A stretch of DNA of 64,000 bases from Neelides folsomi (Eukaryota; Arthropoda; Collembola; Neelipleona; Neelidae): assembly GCA_034687125.1 (NCBI GenBank), contig JAQGBZ010000185.1, positions 1 through 64,000 on the forward strand, given 5' to 3'. A program made the translations under genes and the position numbers. Within the stretch, counting starts at the first letter, position 1. Every line of letters starts with the position of its first letter. This document shows positions 11,629 to 22,093 of the stretch, in pieces. The notes beneath the pieces are model-generated. The model had not been told where the DNA came from. It did not search any database and worked only from the letters and a program-made list of their open reading frames with translations.

Positions 11629-13216
11629 TCAAAGTGCGTTCTTGACTGCTGCAATGTAAATTACATCCTTGTGGTACATGAGAACTTTCCTGTAAGCTTC
11701 GTCAATCATGTCTCCGCAGCAGAGTTCCGATTGTTTCCCTTTGTCGCATCCACAATCACTCCGTTCTTTTTTCCTCTCATCCTACAATTTAATAAAATGA
11801 ATGAAACTAGAAAATTTTAAAATTTTAGTTAAGTTAATTATATTAATTAAATTTAAAAAACCTTCAACTGGTTCTTGAAATCGGCCAAAATTGGTTTAAA
11901 AGCTTGAATGAGGCAAGAGTCCCCCTTGATACATTCAAGTTTCTGAACGGCAGCTCCGAGTTTGTTGTTTAAACATTCGACCGTATCCGCTCCAATTCGA
12001 ATGAGGGAATTCCCTTGAGTCGCTGGACAACATCTGGCCTTCTTGATCAAATCATCCAATCGTCGCATGTATTCTTCCGCAATGAGCCGTTTCTTCATGG
12101 CCTCCCTCATCACTTTGCATCTTTCAAGGCTGATTTTATGAAGTTCGCACCAAACCTTCTCGTAGTCGCAGAGGTGAACTGGATCTTGTTCAATTGCACT
12201 GTATCCCTTTTGGATGTAGGAACAAGCAATGGTACGAGCTTCGTCAATGGCCTTTAATAAAAAATCGGAATTTATTTTATAAAATAGCTTTTAAATCTTC
12301 ATCCTCAAAACAAGTAATTAAATAGTAAAAATGTAAAGAATAAAAGGAAATTATAAAATGTAAATTGGTTTAAATTGAATGATGGATTCATTTACCTTAA
12401 TTGCTTCATCAACAGCAGTGAGCGTTTTGGCATTTACTTCTTGAATCGCAGATTCCAAATCTGCATTAGCCTTGGCAATTGGATCTTTCCCTTCTTGATC
12501 ATCTTTAAAGGGATATTAATTTAGCTTGTTTTGATCATTTATATGTAAAATCAATTAGTAGTTAAATTGGGGCAAATGAAGTGAAAGTAATTAGTGGAAT
12601 TTAAGCAAAATACCTTTCTCTGCGCAGAGAGCCGTAAGGACGATGATTTTGTTCAAGTTCTTTATATCAGGAAGTTCCATCAAGTCCCTTTTGAAATACA
12701 TGGATGTGAGAACGGAGCCAGCAAGAAATCCCGAAATGATCCCAGCGGATGCCATTGTTTCAAATGGACTGATTTTACCCCCAGTAAACCTAAAATGATG
12801 ATCATTTAATAAATTGCATTTTGAATTGCATAGAGTTTCATTAAGTTGAAAAATATTTGTAATGTTATTTCATAAAAGTTTATTAAGTTTCAAGTGTAAT
12901 TGTGACTGTAATTAATGATAAGATTTTTTTACTTTGAAGTCCATTCTTGAGCTTGGCGACTGAATGCTCTGTTAATTGGGGAAGTGGAAATGCTCGAATT
13001 TGCCTGTATAAATTAAATTGCTTAATAAACTTTAATAAATTGATTAATTCAGCCGTAGATGGAAGATCGATTTGTTTAATTGGCACAATTATTATTTAAG
13101 GAGAATGTGGCATTTGATAATTTCAATTCTATGAAAAATTAAGTGTTCCGTACCATGAGGAAAGGATGCTTGATGAATTTGCTGCCGCTGCGGAGGAATA
13201 CTCGACTCAACGCCAT
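11629..13216 (-). CDS. 319-residue protein with mitochondrial-type N-terminus, unknown family
   Basis: Six exons join in phase: 13216-13154, 13003-12933, 12789-12614, 12502-12396, 12251-11862, 11781-11629. The N-terminus (MALSRVFLRSGSKFIKHPF, then a Ser- and Arg-containing stretch) lacks acidic residues and looks like a mitochondrial presequence. One hydrophobic segment follows near residue 60 (MASAGIISGFLAGSVLTSMY). The rest is helical and charged, with cysteine-rich patches (ARCCPATQ, SDCGCDKGKQSELCC). The topology suggests a membrane-anchored organellar protein with a long soluble tail, but nothing in it matches a family I know. It overlaps no other gene; the broken dioxygenase lies just downstream. 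Confidence 0.65.
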
Positions 13217-13507
13217 TTTAATTGATTAATGAAAAGGAAAAATTAAAAGCCTAATTTTCTAATATTTACAAAATTGATAATTGCCAATTTCCTGTTTTTT
13301 CTCAAGATGCTCACCGACGTTAAAGATAAATAAATGTGTATCTATGGAATAAACGATTCTTTTATCTTTTATTCAAAATTCAATAAATAATATAAAATGA
13401 TCGATTTGAGAACACTGAAGAGGAATACAAAAGATATACCTTTGCCATATTGGTAAAGGTAACGTTTACTCTGCATAAATACAGCAAAGAAGTTTTTTAA
13501 ATAAGGC

Positions 13508-14302
13508 TTAGATGATGAATAATTTAGTTTGGGCGTGAAGAATTCCCATGTAAAGGCTCCTCGAAAAGCTCGTAATAAATAAAAATGAGGAATAATCCAA
13601 ACAGTAATTCAAGATATTCGAATTGATATGCTTCCCATAAACGCCGCTGGTCCTCTTCATTAAAAAAAGTCCGATTGAGATCACAAGAGCTGCCAAGTTG
13701 AAAATCAACTTTTTCTAAAAATCCAATAAATTCGATTAAAAATCCGATTAATAAAAAGTATAATTGTTTATATAAAATTAAACTGATTGCAAAATTAATA
13801 GATAAAGATTTTCTCATCCCCTAAATAAAAAATAAATTGATTACATAAATGCTTTCAATCCTCAATTTTTCTTCTAAATGATCTTCGAGGTCAAGACAAG
13901 GAGCAGAGAGCGTAGCCACAACCAAAATCCCAGTAAAAATCCCCATGGCCCATTCGTATTCATTCAGCCCGGTAACAGCTCCGAACATTTTTCCAAACAA
14001 TAGGAAAAGTGCAGTCAAAAGAAGGCTCTTTAATTCGCGTAACTGATAATTAAACAACAATAAATTAATAAAAATGTTATAATTATAATTAAAAAATAGT
14101 ACATACACAAAATATAATAAAACATATAAGTTTTCTTTATAATCAACTAATGTAATATTTTATTAAAAGTTTTGAATTTGAAACTTACCATGAACCTGAC
14201 ACTGAATAATCGAATCTGTTTATACATTTCTGAACGTAAGCCCAAAACTCTTAACAGATACTCGTAAAGAATAACAATACCGATGAAAAAATGGTTTTGC
14301 AT
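13508..14302 (-). CDS. Multi-pass membrane protein, possibly Frag1/DRAM/Sfk1-like
   Basis: Three exons fit in phase: 14302-14189, 14042-13845, 13714-13508, about 172 residues. Hydrophobic segments include FFIGIVILYEYLLRV, LLLTALFLLFGKMF, WAMGIFTGILVVATL, LIFNLAALVISIGLFL and a last one near SSFLFITSF. The motif EYEWAMGIF and the pattern of short loops recall the Frag1/DRAM/Sfk1 group, but this is a weak resemblance. The start is uncertain: ATG at 14302 is the first Met in the exon, and an additional 5' exon is possible. A competing frame over 13524-13735 is also hydrophobic, but only the chosen frame keeps phase 0 across the junction. Confidence 0.5.
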
Positions 14303-16167
14303 ATAAGAACAGGAGTTTTTACAAAATAATACTTTCAATTGAGATTGGTCATTTTGATAAAATGACTCATGATTCTATTATCAATTACAGTAGTTAGAAT
14401 CTAAACAAATAAGAAACTTCAGTTAACTGTAAATATAAACACAGAACTTTTAATGTAGATGAGTTGAACTGTAAGTAGAAGAGCAAAGGGAAATGTAAAT
14501 TGCTATAAAAGCGATTTCCCCCGTCGTGCTTGTGAATTAAGTGATTGAATGTTTAGTTTTTAATTGATTGTTTCTCTTTTTAATTGAACTCCCTCGCAGG
14601 CGTCGTAGGCTCTTATAACTAATAATAAATTCTTCGTTTCGTTTTTTCTAATATACACAAAGACCGAATCAAAACCTTAAATTGAAAATAAATATTCACT
14701 AAAAATGGAAATATTTTAATAAAGCAATCGAGCACAAGTTGCACGAGTTCTCTCAGTGAGTGAATGAAGCATGTGTACAATGTGCAGGTTGATTAAATAT
14801 CATTTTTATGAATTTTCCTTTCATGCCGATGAAATTGAAACTACCAAGTTATGTTTATATCATAAATTGAGCGAGAAGCCGAGAACACTTGTTCCCCAAC
14901 TTCACCATTCTCATATTCCCGGGAGGGAAAAGAAATATCGATAAACGGTTATTATCCTAAATGACATTTCCTTTTACATGAACAATCAATACAATAAGAA
15001 TCGATTACACTAACATGCCAATTGACGTGGAAGAAATATAAATTAAAGACACATTGTTGAATAATAAAAGAATTTGCGGAGCTTGTAAATGATTAATAAG
15101 AAGAATCTATCAGTATCAGTGAAGAATCGTAAGTAAACTTCTCAATGTTTGCTGTCACGCTATAAGCATTATTTATATTTAGGTAAATAAATAAAGTAAA
15201 CGTTAAAATATTGTAGGTGATTGGAAGGTTTTTGTTTTAAAAACAATGGTGGTAGAATTTGTGTTGGAATCTTAAAGATCCGAACGCCACGAGGAGATTT
15301 TTACTACTGGTGAATGTGCTGAATGTGAGTTGTCTGAGATGTGCATAAGTTGGCTATTGTTCATTATGATTTCCTTTTGCTTTCATTTGAATAAGAGCCA
15401 AATAGGTTCAGTTGAGTTGAGGAGGGTTTTAAATAGAAGTTGGAACCTCAACAAACCGTATGCAACAGTCAATTTCACAAATACAAACTTAAAATGCACT
15501 GACATTTAAACTGTTTTTCTTATAATAGAATTTACTAGAATATTTTTTTATGGAAAATAGTTAATTGGTAATTAAATTCCTCCAATTTCTTTGCCTTAGA
15601 ATAAACGATTCCTTATAAAAATATCCAAACTCCTATCCCAGGGTATGAATTAAGGCAATTTAATAGTTTAATAATTGTATCAAAAACATTAAATCATGAT
15701 GTAAATAACAATTACATTTCTAATTAACTAATATATATTATGTATTATATATAATTGTCCATTAACTCCAATATAATTTCTCTAACACACTCCAATGTCT
15801 CATTTAGTTCAATTTGTATTACTGTGCATATAAGCTTAGCGTCGAAAGGAGAGAACTTCAAACCGGCATGCTAAATTGCTAATTTGCTAATCCAAAATAA
15901 AAAAGTAAGAAGAAATAATAAACTCGTGTCGTTGGCGTAATCGTTATCCCTCTTGTGTTGTGTTTAATATTTATAAGAATATTATTAAACTTAATGTTAG
16001 ACTAAATATCTGGCCTCTCCCACATTAATTAGATTCTGAAGGTAAATTGTAAATACACAAAATATGAAAAATAACCAAGACGGAATAATAATTTTATTTC
16101 ACACTACATTTATAATATTTTAATAAATTTTTAATCGTTTTACTTAGAATTTTTTTAAAATTGCAGA
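14303..16167. other. Intergenic region upstream of the methyltransferase gene
   Basis: No convincing exon. A TATA-like CTATAAAAG is at 14503-14511, lying inside a short imperfect inverted repeat (GGGAAAT/ATTTCCC, 14489-14520). A splice acceptor (TTGCAG) lies one base before the ATG at 16168, so the 5' UTR of the next gene is probably spliced from an exon in this region. Confidence 0.45.
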
Positions 16168-17346
16168 ATGGATTCCGATGATGAACCTCCGATCGTTAAA
16201 TCTGAGAAGGTGAAGAGTCAAAGTCCCCATAAAGATTCAAAAACGAAGAGGAAATGGATGAAAGAAAAACACAATTTAAAAGAATTGGAAAAGTTCGAGA
16301 AGAAGAAAAAGAAATTAGTCAAAGAATCAAATTCTGTCGAAATTAAAGACCAAGAAGTTTCCAAAAAGAGTGTCGGTCGAAAATACACAATCAGCATAGC
16401 CGTGCCATGTTCAATCTTGGACAATGCCCAGAGTCCAGTTTTGCAGAATTACCTTGCTGGACAAATTGCCCGAGCTGGAGCAATTTTCAACGTTGACGAA
16501 ATCATCGTTTTTGACGACACCAGTGGTCAATGTAAGAAAACTAGCGAGATGATGGTGAGGATCCTTCAATACCTCGAATGTCCACAATATCTTCGCAAAT
16601 ATTTATTCCCAATTCACATTGATTTGAAAAATGCTGGAGCCATTGCACCACTCGACATTCCTCATCATCTGAGAAGAACTGAGATTCTTCCTTACAGGTA
16701 AACACATTCACATAAACAGAGAAACCGATTGACCTAATAATTTGGATTTAATTCATATCATAAATAATTATTATTAATTTTTAGGGAAGGCGTCGTAGGA
16801 AATATGCCTGTTAGAGACGGACGGAGCGGATGTTACATTTACGTTGGCCTCGACAAAGACGTCTATGTTGAGAACAACATAAATGAAGGGACAAGAGTGA
16901 CAATTAAATTCGATAACCCTGACTCTGATTACGTTTTGTCTGGGAAAGGAAAGCTGAAGGGGAAAATTGTTTCTCCTTCTTTACCAAGAACTGAAGGAGG
17001 AATTTATTGGGGTTACAATGTCAGACCGGCAAAATCTTTTGCTCAAGTTTTCACTGAATGCCCATTCGAAAACGGATACGACATCAAGATTGGAACTTCG
17101 GACAAAGGAAGTTTAATTGAAGATCTTGAAGTTCCTTCCTTCAACCATGCGCTCGTGGTTTTTGGTGGAGTTGAAGGCCTTGAGTTTGCATTAGAAAATG
17201 ATGATGAGCTTGAAGTTAAAAAAGTTTCTGACTTGTTTGATCATTACGTCAACTCTTGTCCTTCCCAAGGATCGAGGACCATCAGGACTGAAGAAGCTGT
17301 TCTCATTACAATGACCGTTTTATCACCTTTACTAAATAAAAGTTAA
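16168..17346 (+). CDS. SPOUT1: SPOUT-domain RNA methyltransferase (SPOUT1/C9orf114/CENP-32 family)
   Basis: Two exons (16168-16697 and 16785-17346) give about 363 residues, close to the ~376 of the human protein. After a lysine-rich N-terminal ~65 residues comes the SPOUT fold: SIAVPCSILDNAQSPVLQNY, then ARAGAIFNVDEIIVFDD, the proline-rich HHLRRTEILPYREGVVG segment split by the intron, an inserted OB-like region (GTRVTIKF...LSGKGKLKGKIV), the IYWGYNVRPAKSFAQVFTEC stretch, and the knot region HALVVFGGVEGLEFAL ending in RTIRTEEAVLITMTVLSPLL. The family is a nuclear and spindle/kinetochore-associated SAM-dependent methyltransferase. All family blocks are intact, so the gene should be functional. 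Confidence 0.93.
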
Positions 17347-17705
17347 ATGAAATATTTTATTTTACTGCCTTTATTTTTATTTCATATACCTATTCTTATT
17401 ATTTTGTTTGTCCTATGTGCAAATATCTGTCCATATCCTATAAACCTAGCTAAATATAATGAATATTTAATATAAAATATATGACTTAATAAATGCAAAT
17501 AGAACAAGTATATGGAAAATACCTGAGAAGTTTATTCATAATTCTTAAATAAGATATAACGAGAATTTTTGTACTAATAATAGTAGATGATAGTGAAGAT
17601 CTATTGTACTTACTTATGCAGGAAGTAAGAATAGAAATTCCATCAAATGCGTAATGAGTTATCCAATAAATGATTATTCAAAACAATAAAAGCACACTAT
17701 ACCCA

Positions 17706-18175
17706 AACCCAATTCACATTCAATCTTTACGCAAGTTTGAACAAACCGCTTAGTTATTTCCAGCGAAGCGATTTTAGTTAACCGTTACTTTTACCGGGCA
17801 ATCGAATGTCATGTCACCCGGAAATAATTTCTACAGGAAATAATATCGGTTTATTTGAATTTCTAATGACTTGTCAAGTAGCATGTTTCAATTCTCAATA
17901 ATCTTCTCAAATGGAATAGAATATAGTTGTATTAATGAATTAAATATTTTAAAGGATTTCGATCTTTAAACATTTCACTAATATTCGGTTAATTTAACTT
18001 TGTTTAGGAGCGAGATATTTTATATTGATTAAAAGATTTTAATTGTAAAAATTAGAAAATAATTCACTTCATATGCTATACTACAATTAAAAGTAACGCT
18101 TAACTAAAAGCGTTTTGCTAGAAATAATTAAGCGGTTTGTTCAAATTCATGTAAAGATTGAATGTGAATTGGGTT
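17706..18175. mobile_element. MITE with ~87-bp terminal inverted repeats
   Basis: The left arm (17706-17793) and right arm (18089-18175) are near-identical inverted copies. Both contain AACCCAATTCACATTCAATC, TTGAACAAACCGCTTA.TTAT and AGTTAA.CGTTACTTTT. The ~470-bp element carries no transposase frame. The open frame that starts at 18115 on the plus strand merely crosses the right arm and is not a gene. Confidence 0.85.
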
Positions 18176-19282
18176 ATGCAATGGTAATTAATAAGATTCA
18201 CCTCATACATATTCGAGTTTTGTTGTTAGAATGTATTAAACATTTTATTTCAACCATTTATTTAATAATGAAATGTGAATGTTATTCAAATAAGAGAAAA
18301 GGGTCACTGGTCTACCTGCCCTATTTGAATCGACTAGCATATTAACATTAACGCTAAAATTGTAAGTTTAAGGAGATTAGTAAAATAATATTTTAGGGAT
18401 TAATGTAAACTATTCTCTATCAATGCTTTTATGAATACACCTAAAATTTTGTACGCATGTTACAATTCGATAATTAACTGAATACAAGCGCTCACGCAAT
18501 CGTAATTCTTGACAAAACGTTTATTTCTCATTCATGAAGGCACTGCGCTTGTAATGAGTTCGGTACCGAAGCTCATTAACTCATTATACATACTCTACTT
18601 ATGTATACATCATATAATATCACATGTTTGTTGTATTTAATGTCAAAAAGTCAAAGAATAAAAATTTCCTGTTGTGTTTTGTATAATTTTTAGCAGGATG
18701 CTCCCAATCTGCTCATAAATCTGAAAATGCGAATGCTGAGACTGATGGACTGATTGCTGATGGTGGGAGCTTCCATACATTGCGCATTATTGGGACAATT
18801 TTCATGTTCACGCAATTTAAATTAGGCTCAAGCAGATCAAAGTATGATCATAATTTAAGAGCATTCATAGTGATTCACAGTAAACAAGGGTTTTGTTTAC
18901 GACATTTTCATATTTATCTAGAATTATAGAATCATAATGACAATTTCATACTTTGTACTTTAAGTTAATCACTAGAACTCTGCCGATGTAAATTAAACGC
19001 ATTTTAAACTATAATTTTTGAAAAGTAAATGACATTTCCTCATAAATACAGAGCATTAAAATTATTTTGATTCAACTAAAAACCAAATTATCTTCCTCGA
19101 CCTATTCATAATAGCTAATTTGATGAGCTATTATTTCAATCATGCATATACAGATATGATATGAACTATTCATATTCAGTGTTCCGTAAATAATGAGTGA
19201 GACAAAAAAGTTATAAATGAAGCAAAAATTGTTCATTGCGACGCATTTTTAAAATCATTTACACAACTTGAAGTCAAGCAAT
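18176..19282. other. Intergenic DNA upstream of the OBP gene
   Basis: A TATA-like TATAAATGA lies at 19212-19220, about 70 bases before the OBP start. A plus-strand open frame without ATG (about 18693-18927) follows a possible acceptor (TTTTTAG) and could be an exon, but no partner exon is evident. Confidence 0.4.
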
Positions 19283-20297
19283 ATGAAAGTTTTACAAACA
19301 GTTGTTACCCTTTTAGCCATTTTTGGCTTAATCATTTCAACGGTATGAAAATTCAAGATTGAGACCTCTTAACTCTGTTGACCTGACCCCACCTTAATCT
19401 CCATTTAGTAAAAGTATTTTAATTGAGTTTCATTTCATTAAAAACATTTAGGATGCGAGTAAAAGAGGAAACAAGAAGAAGCAACGTCCCTTTATGAAAT
19501 GTCTTGGAGGTGATGTTAAAATGTCTAGAGCAATGTCAAAGTCAATTATTCCTTGTCGGATTGAAATCGGCCCAACAGAAATGGCTGGAGAAACTGAAAA
19601 GAAAGCCATTTGGGGAAAAAATAACTTGGTAAGATCAATCTTATTTAAAGAATGAATCATTGAAGCTTTATAAAACGGTGAAAATTATTAATTTATATTC
19701 TCTTATTCTCTATGAATTGTAATTTGGGGGACTTCAGTGCTGGCAAACATGCGTTTGGAAAAATCTTGGTTGGGTATGGCATTCAAAACTATTATAAAGT
19801 GTAACAATTATCATTAGAATTAAATATTTTAATAGATTGACGAAGATAACAAGTTCAATTTGGGCGCTGTTAACTTAATGGTTGATGAAATATTCCCAGA
19901 GAAAGCTATTGAAAGTATTAAAGCAGAAATGGAAGCTTGTCCGAAAGGTAATACATATAATAATCAAACTATAATTTAAGATGAAAATTAATGTTAAGTT
20001 GAATACAATTTTTATGGAATTCTCAAGCTAGTAATATTATACTCTGCAATCTTACAGATCCAATAACGATTGAGAAAGAAGGGTGCTTGGGCTTGGACCC
20101 ACTAAAACAATGCTTCATGAATGCAATTAAATCTGTAAGAACACATATGCAATTAATATTAAAGTATAAAAAGATATTTCATGTGAAAGCGATCCGTTTT
20201 TACCAATAATGATACATAGTAGAGTAAAGCTAAATATGTGATTATTGAGATTTCTTGCCTTTTATTTTAGGGATGCAAAACTACTCCAGCATCTTAA
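19283..20297 (+). CDS. Insect-type odorant-binding protein (PBP/GOBP-like)
   Basis: Six exons (19283-19342, 19452-19628, 19738-19773, 19836-19947, 20058-20134, 20271-20297) give about 162 residues. The signal peptide is MKVLQTVVTLLAIFGLIIST. The mature part has the OBP cysteine layout: an early Cys (IIPCRIE), then C-x3-C (CWQTC) followed by VWKNLGWIDEDNKFNLG, a later Cys (MEACPK), and the final C-x8-C (CFMNAIKSGC). Two further cysteines (MKCLGG, EGCLGL) suggest one extra disulphide. OBPs are small secreted helical carriers of hydrophobic ligands, often in sensillar lymph. Proximity to a receptor array supports a chemosensory setting but does not prove it. A tissue-general ligand carrier is the alternative. 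Confidence 0.75.
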
Positions 20298-20697
20298 TGA
20301 ATAAATGAAAAATAAAATGGTAAAATAACAAAGTGAATCAAATTAATACAAGAAAAAGTTTATTATAAATATTTAATAACTTGAATAAATCGTTATAAGA
20401 TAATACAGTCTATTTTATTTAAATAGCTAGAATTAAAGTTAATAAATTCAATTGAATAACAATAGTAAATAAAATGTAGCATATTATATTAGAGAAATTA
20501 CTACTCTATATCAGATTTTAAGAAAAAGTTTGTTAAAAATAATAGTTAATTAATCTTGAGTAAAATATTAAAAGACTTTATAATTAGTTAGATTAATTTG
20601 ATAAAATGTTAACGAAGAAAAGTAAAAATCAACTAAACTATTTTTTAAAATAACTTCAATCGAATCAATGATTGCCTTTCTTCCAATATCTGTACGT
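20298..20697. other. AT-rich spacer between convergent genes
   Basis: 3' flanks of the OBP gene (+) and the ISG12-like gene (-). No exon is seen. Confidence 0.5.
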
Positions 20698-21081
20698 TCA
20701 TTTGACCCCATAGTAGGCAACTGGAGCCACAGCTGCTACGACAAGAGTAGGTGAAACTGTTGCAGCTGACCCCATTGCCAACGACTGACACCACGAGAAC
20801 GCAGATCCAGCAACTGCATTCCCAATTGACGATTGAATTAAAGCTGCAGAGGATCCTGCAATACACAAATTAAAATATTCTAAAAATCCTATATTCTAAT
20901 AAATTAACGACAATTTACACTTTGGAAAATTAAGCTTACCGGCGACAGGGCCGATTGATGAGAATCCTACTAAACCGAGGATTTTGGCTCCAACGTAGCC
21001 TCCTACCGTTTGTCCTACTCCTCCAACATAGCCAACTACAGCGACGCGATCCACCAATGATGGATTCCACCATCCCGGCAT
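20698..21081 (-). CDS. ISG12/IFI6-IFI27-family small membrane protein
   Basis: Two exons, 21081-20940 and 20855-20698, join at GCC G|GA to give 99 residues. The product is rich in Gly, Ala and Val: VAVVGYVGGVGQTVGGYVGA, then GFSSIGPVAG|SSAALIQSS, IGNAVAGSAFSWCQSLAMG, and a hydrophobic tail VVAAVAPVAYYGV. The block G-F-S-S-x-G-x-x-A-G-S-x-A-A-x-x-Q-S is the signature of the ISG12 family, hydrophobic helical proteins that in vertebrates localise to mitochondria or ER and are interferon-induced. Arthropods lack interferon, so the trigger here must differ. The family is scattered across animals; a transfer origin is possible but not shown. Confidence 0.75.
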
Positions 21082-22093
21082 TGTTAACTCATTAGACTGA
21101 TTACCTAATAAATATTTAAATGAAATAATGAGATTATTCCCATTTTAGGATTTTATGAGCTGTACAACTTGTAAAGAAGTGAATATAATCGACAATCAAT
21201 AAAATACCTAGAAGTCCTATAAATCTCCGAATTTGTTGTCGTGAGTTGTAGGGGCTCTGACTCTGGAAAGCGGACTGATGCGTCGTTAGATATGAAATGA
21301 GGAGACGTGACGTGTCGTTTGACGCTGTGTGGTTGTGAGCTTGGGAGGTCCAACCTTCAAGAGTTTTGTAATTTGTAAGAGAGTGAAGAGAAGGAAAAGC
21401 ATTAAAAGGTATTGATTGTCGAAACGTACAAGAGTTAAGAACTCCCCGAGTATTTGTATATTTACGAATAAACGTATATTAAACTATTAAATGATATGAG
21501 TATATAATTAAAATGTAATACAAATAAGTATATCTATGCATAAATATATCAGAGGTATTATATCTTGTAACAATTTGTCTATTGAAATTCTGGAAACTTC
21601 TAATCTAAAAGTTTTATTCATATCATAATCATAATAAACCTTTTGTAAAGTTAATTTACATACTAGTACTTTAAAGTTGAATGTGAGTGATATGAATAAC
21701 TTTCTCACATTCATTCTCACTATCATATCAGAATATCGGGAAATCGACATCATCACTTGCATATACATATTTTGGTATATGGAGAAAATAAAATGCAATT
21801 CTTAGATATTTTACATAATGCGGAAGATGACTACAATTTCCTTTGAATTTGCATTTTTGAATTTCGCTTTTATTTCAATTCTTGGTGTTAAGCCTTTTAC
21901 AACATTGTTAATTATGTATAACATAATTAAATGTTATTATTTCATTTGATTATTGTAAGGATTAAGGATCGAATGATAATAAATGATAATGAATAATGAG
22001 AAATTACAGAAATGAAACCATTTTATAATTCAATTAATTGAACGAGTTCTTCATTCATTAGATATAATTATATATACTCTACATATTTTGAGA
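21082..22093. other. Intergenic region, no gene seen
   Basis: The upstream region of the ISG12-like gene. Minus-strand open frames at 21153-21353 and 21508-21798 have no splice partners or family features and are treated as chance. Confidence 0.5.

Noticed and set aside
13524-13735. Hydrophobic alternative frame in the last exon of the membrane protein
   Set aside because: It does not keep phase with the preceding exon, whereas the chosen frame does.
14503-14511. TATA-like CTATAAAAG on the plus strand
   Set aside because: No gene start follows within a reasonable distance, so it is not called as a promoter.
18115-18345. Plus-strand frame of 76 codons
   Set aside because: It starts inside the right inverted repeat of the MITE and has no coding features.
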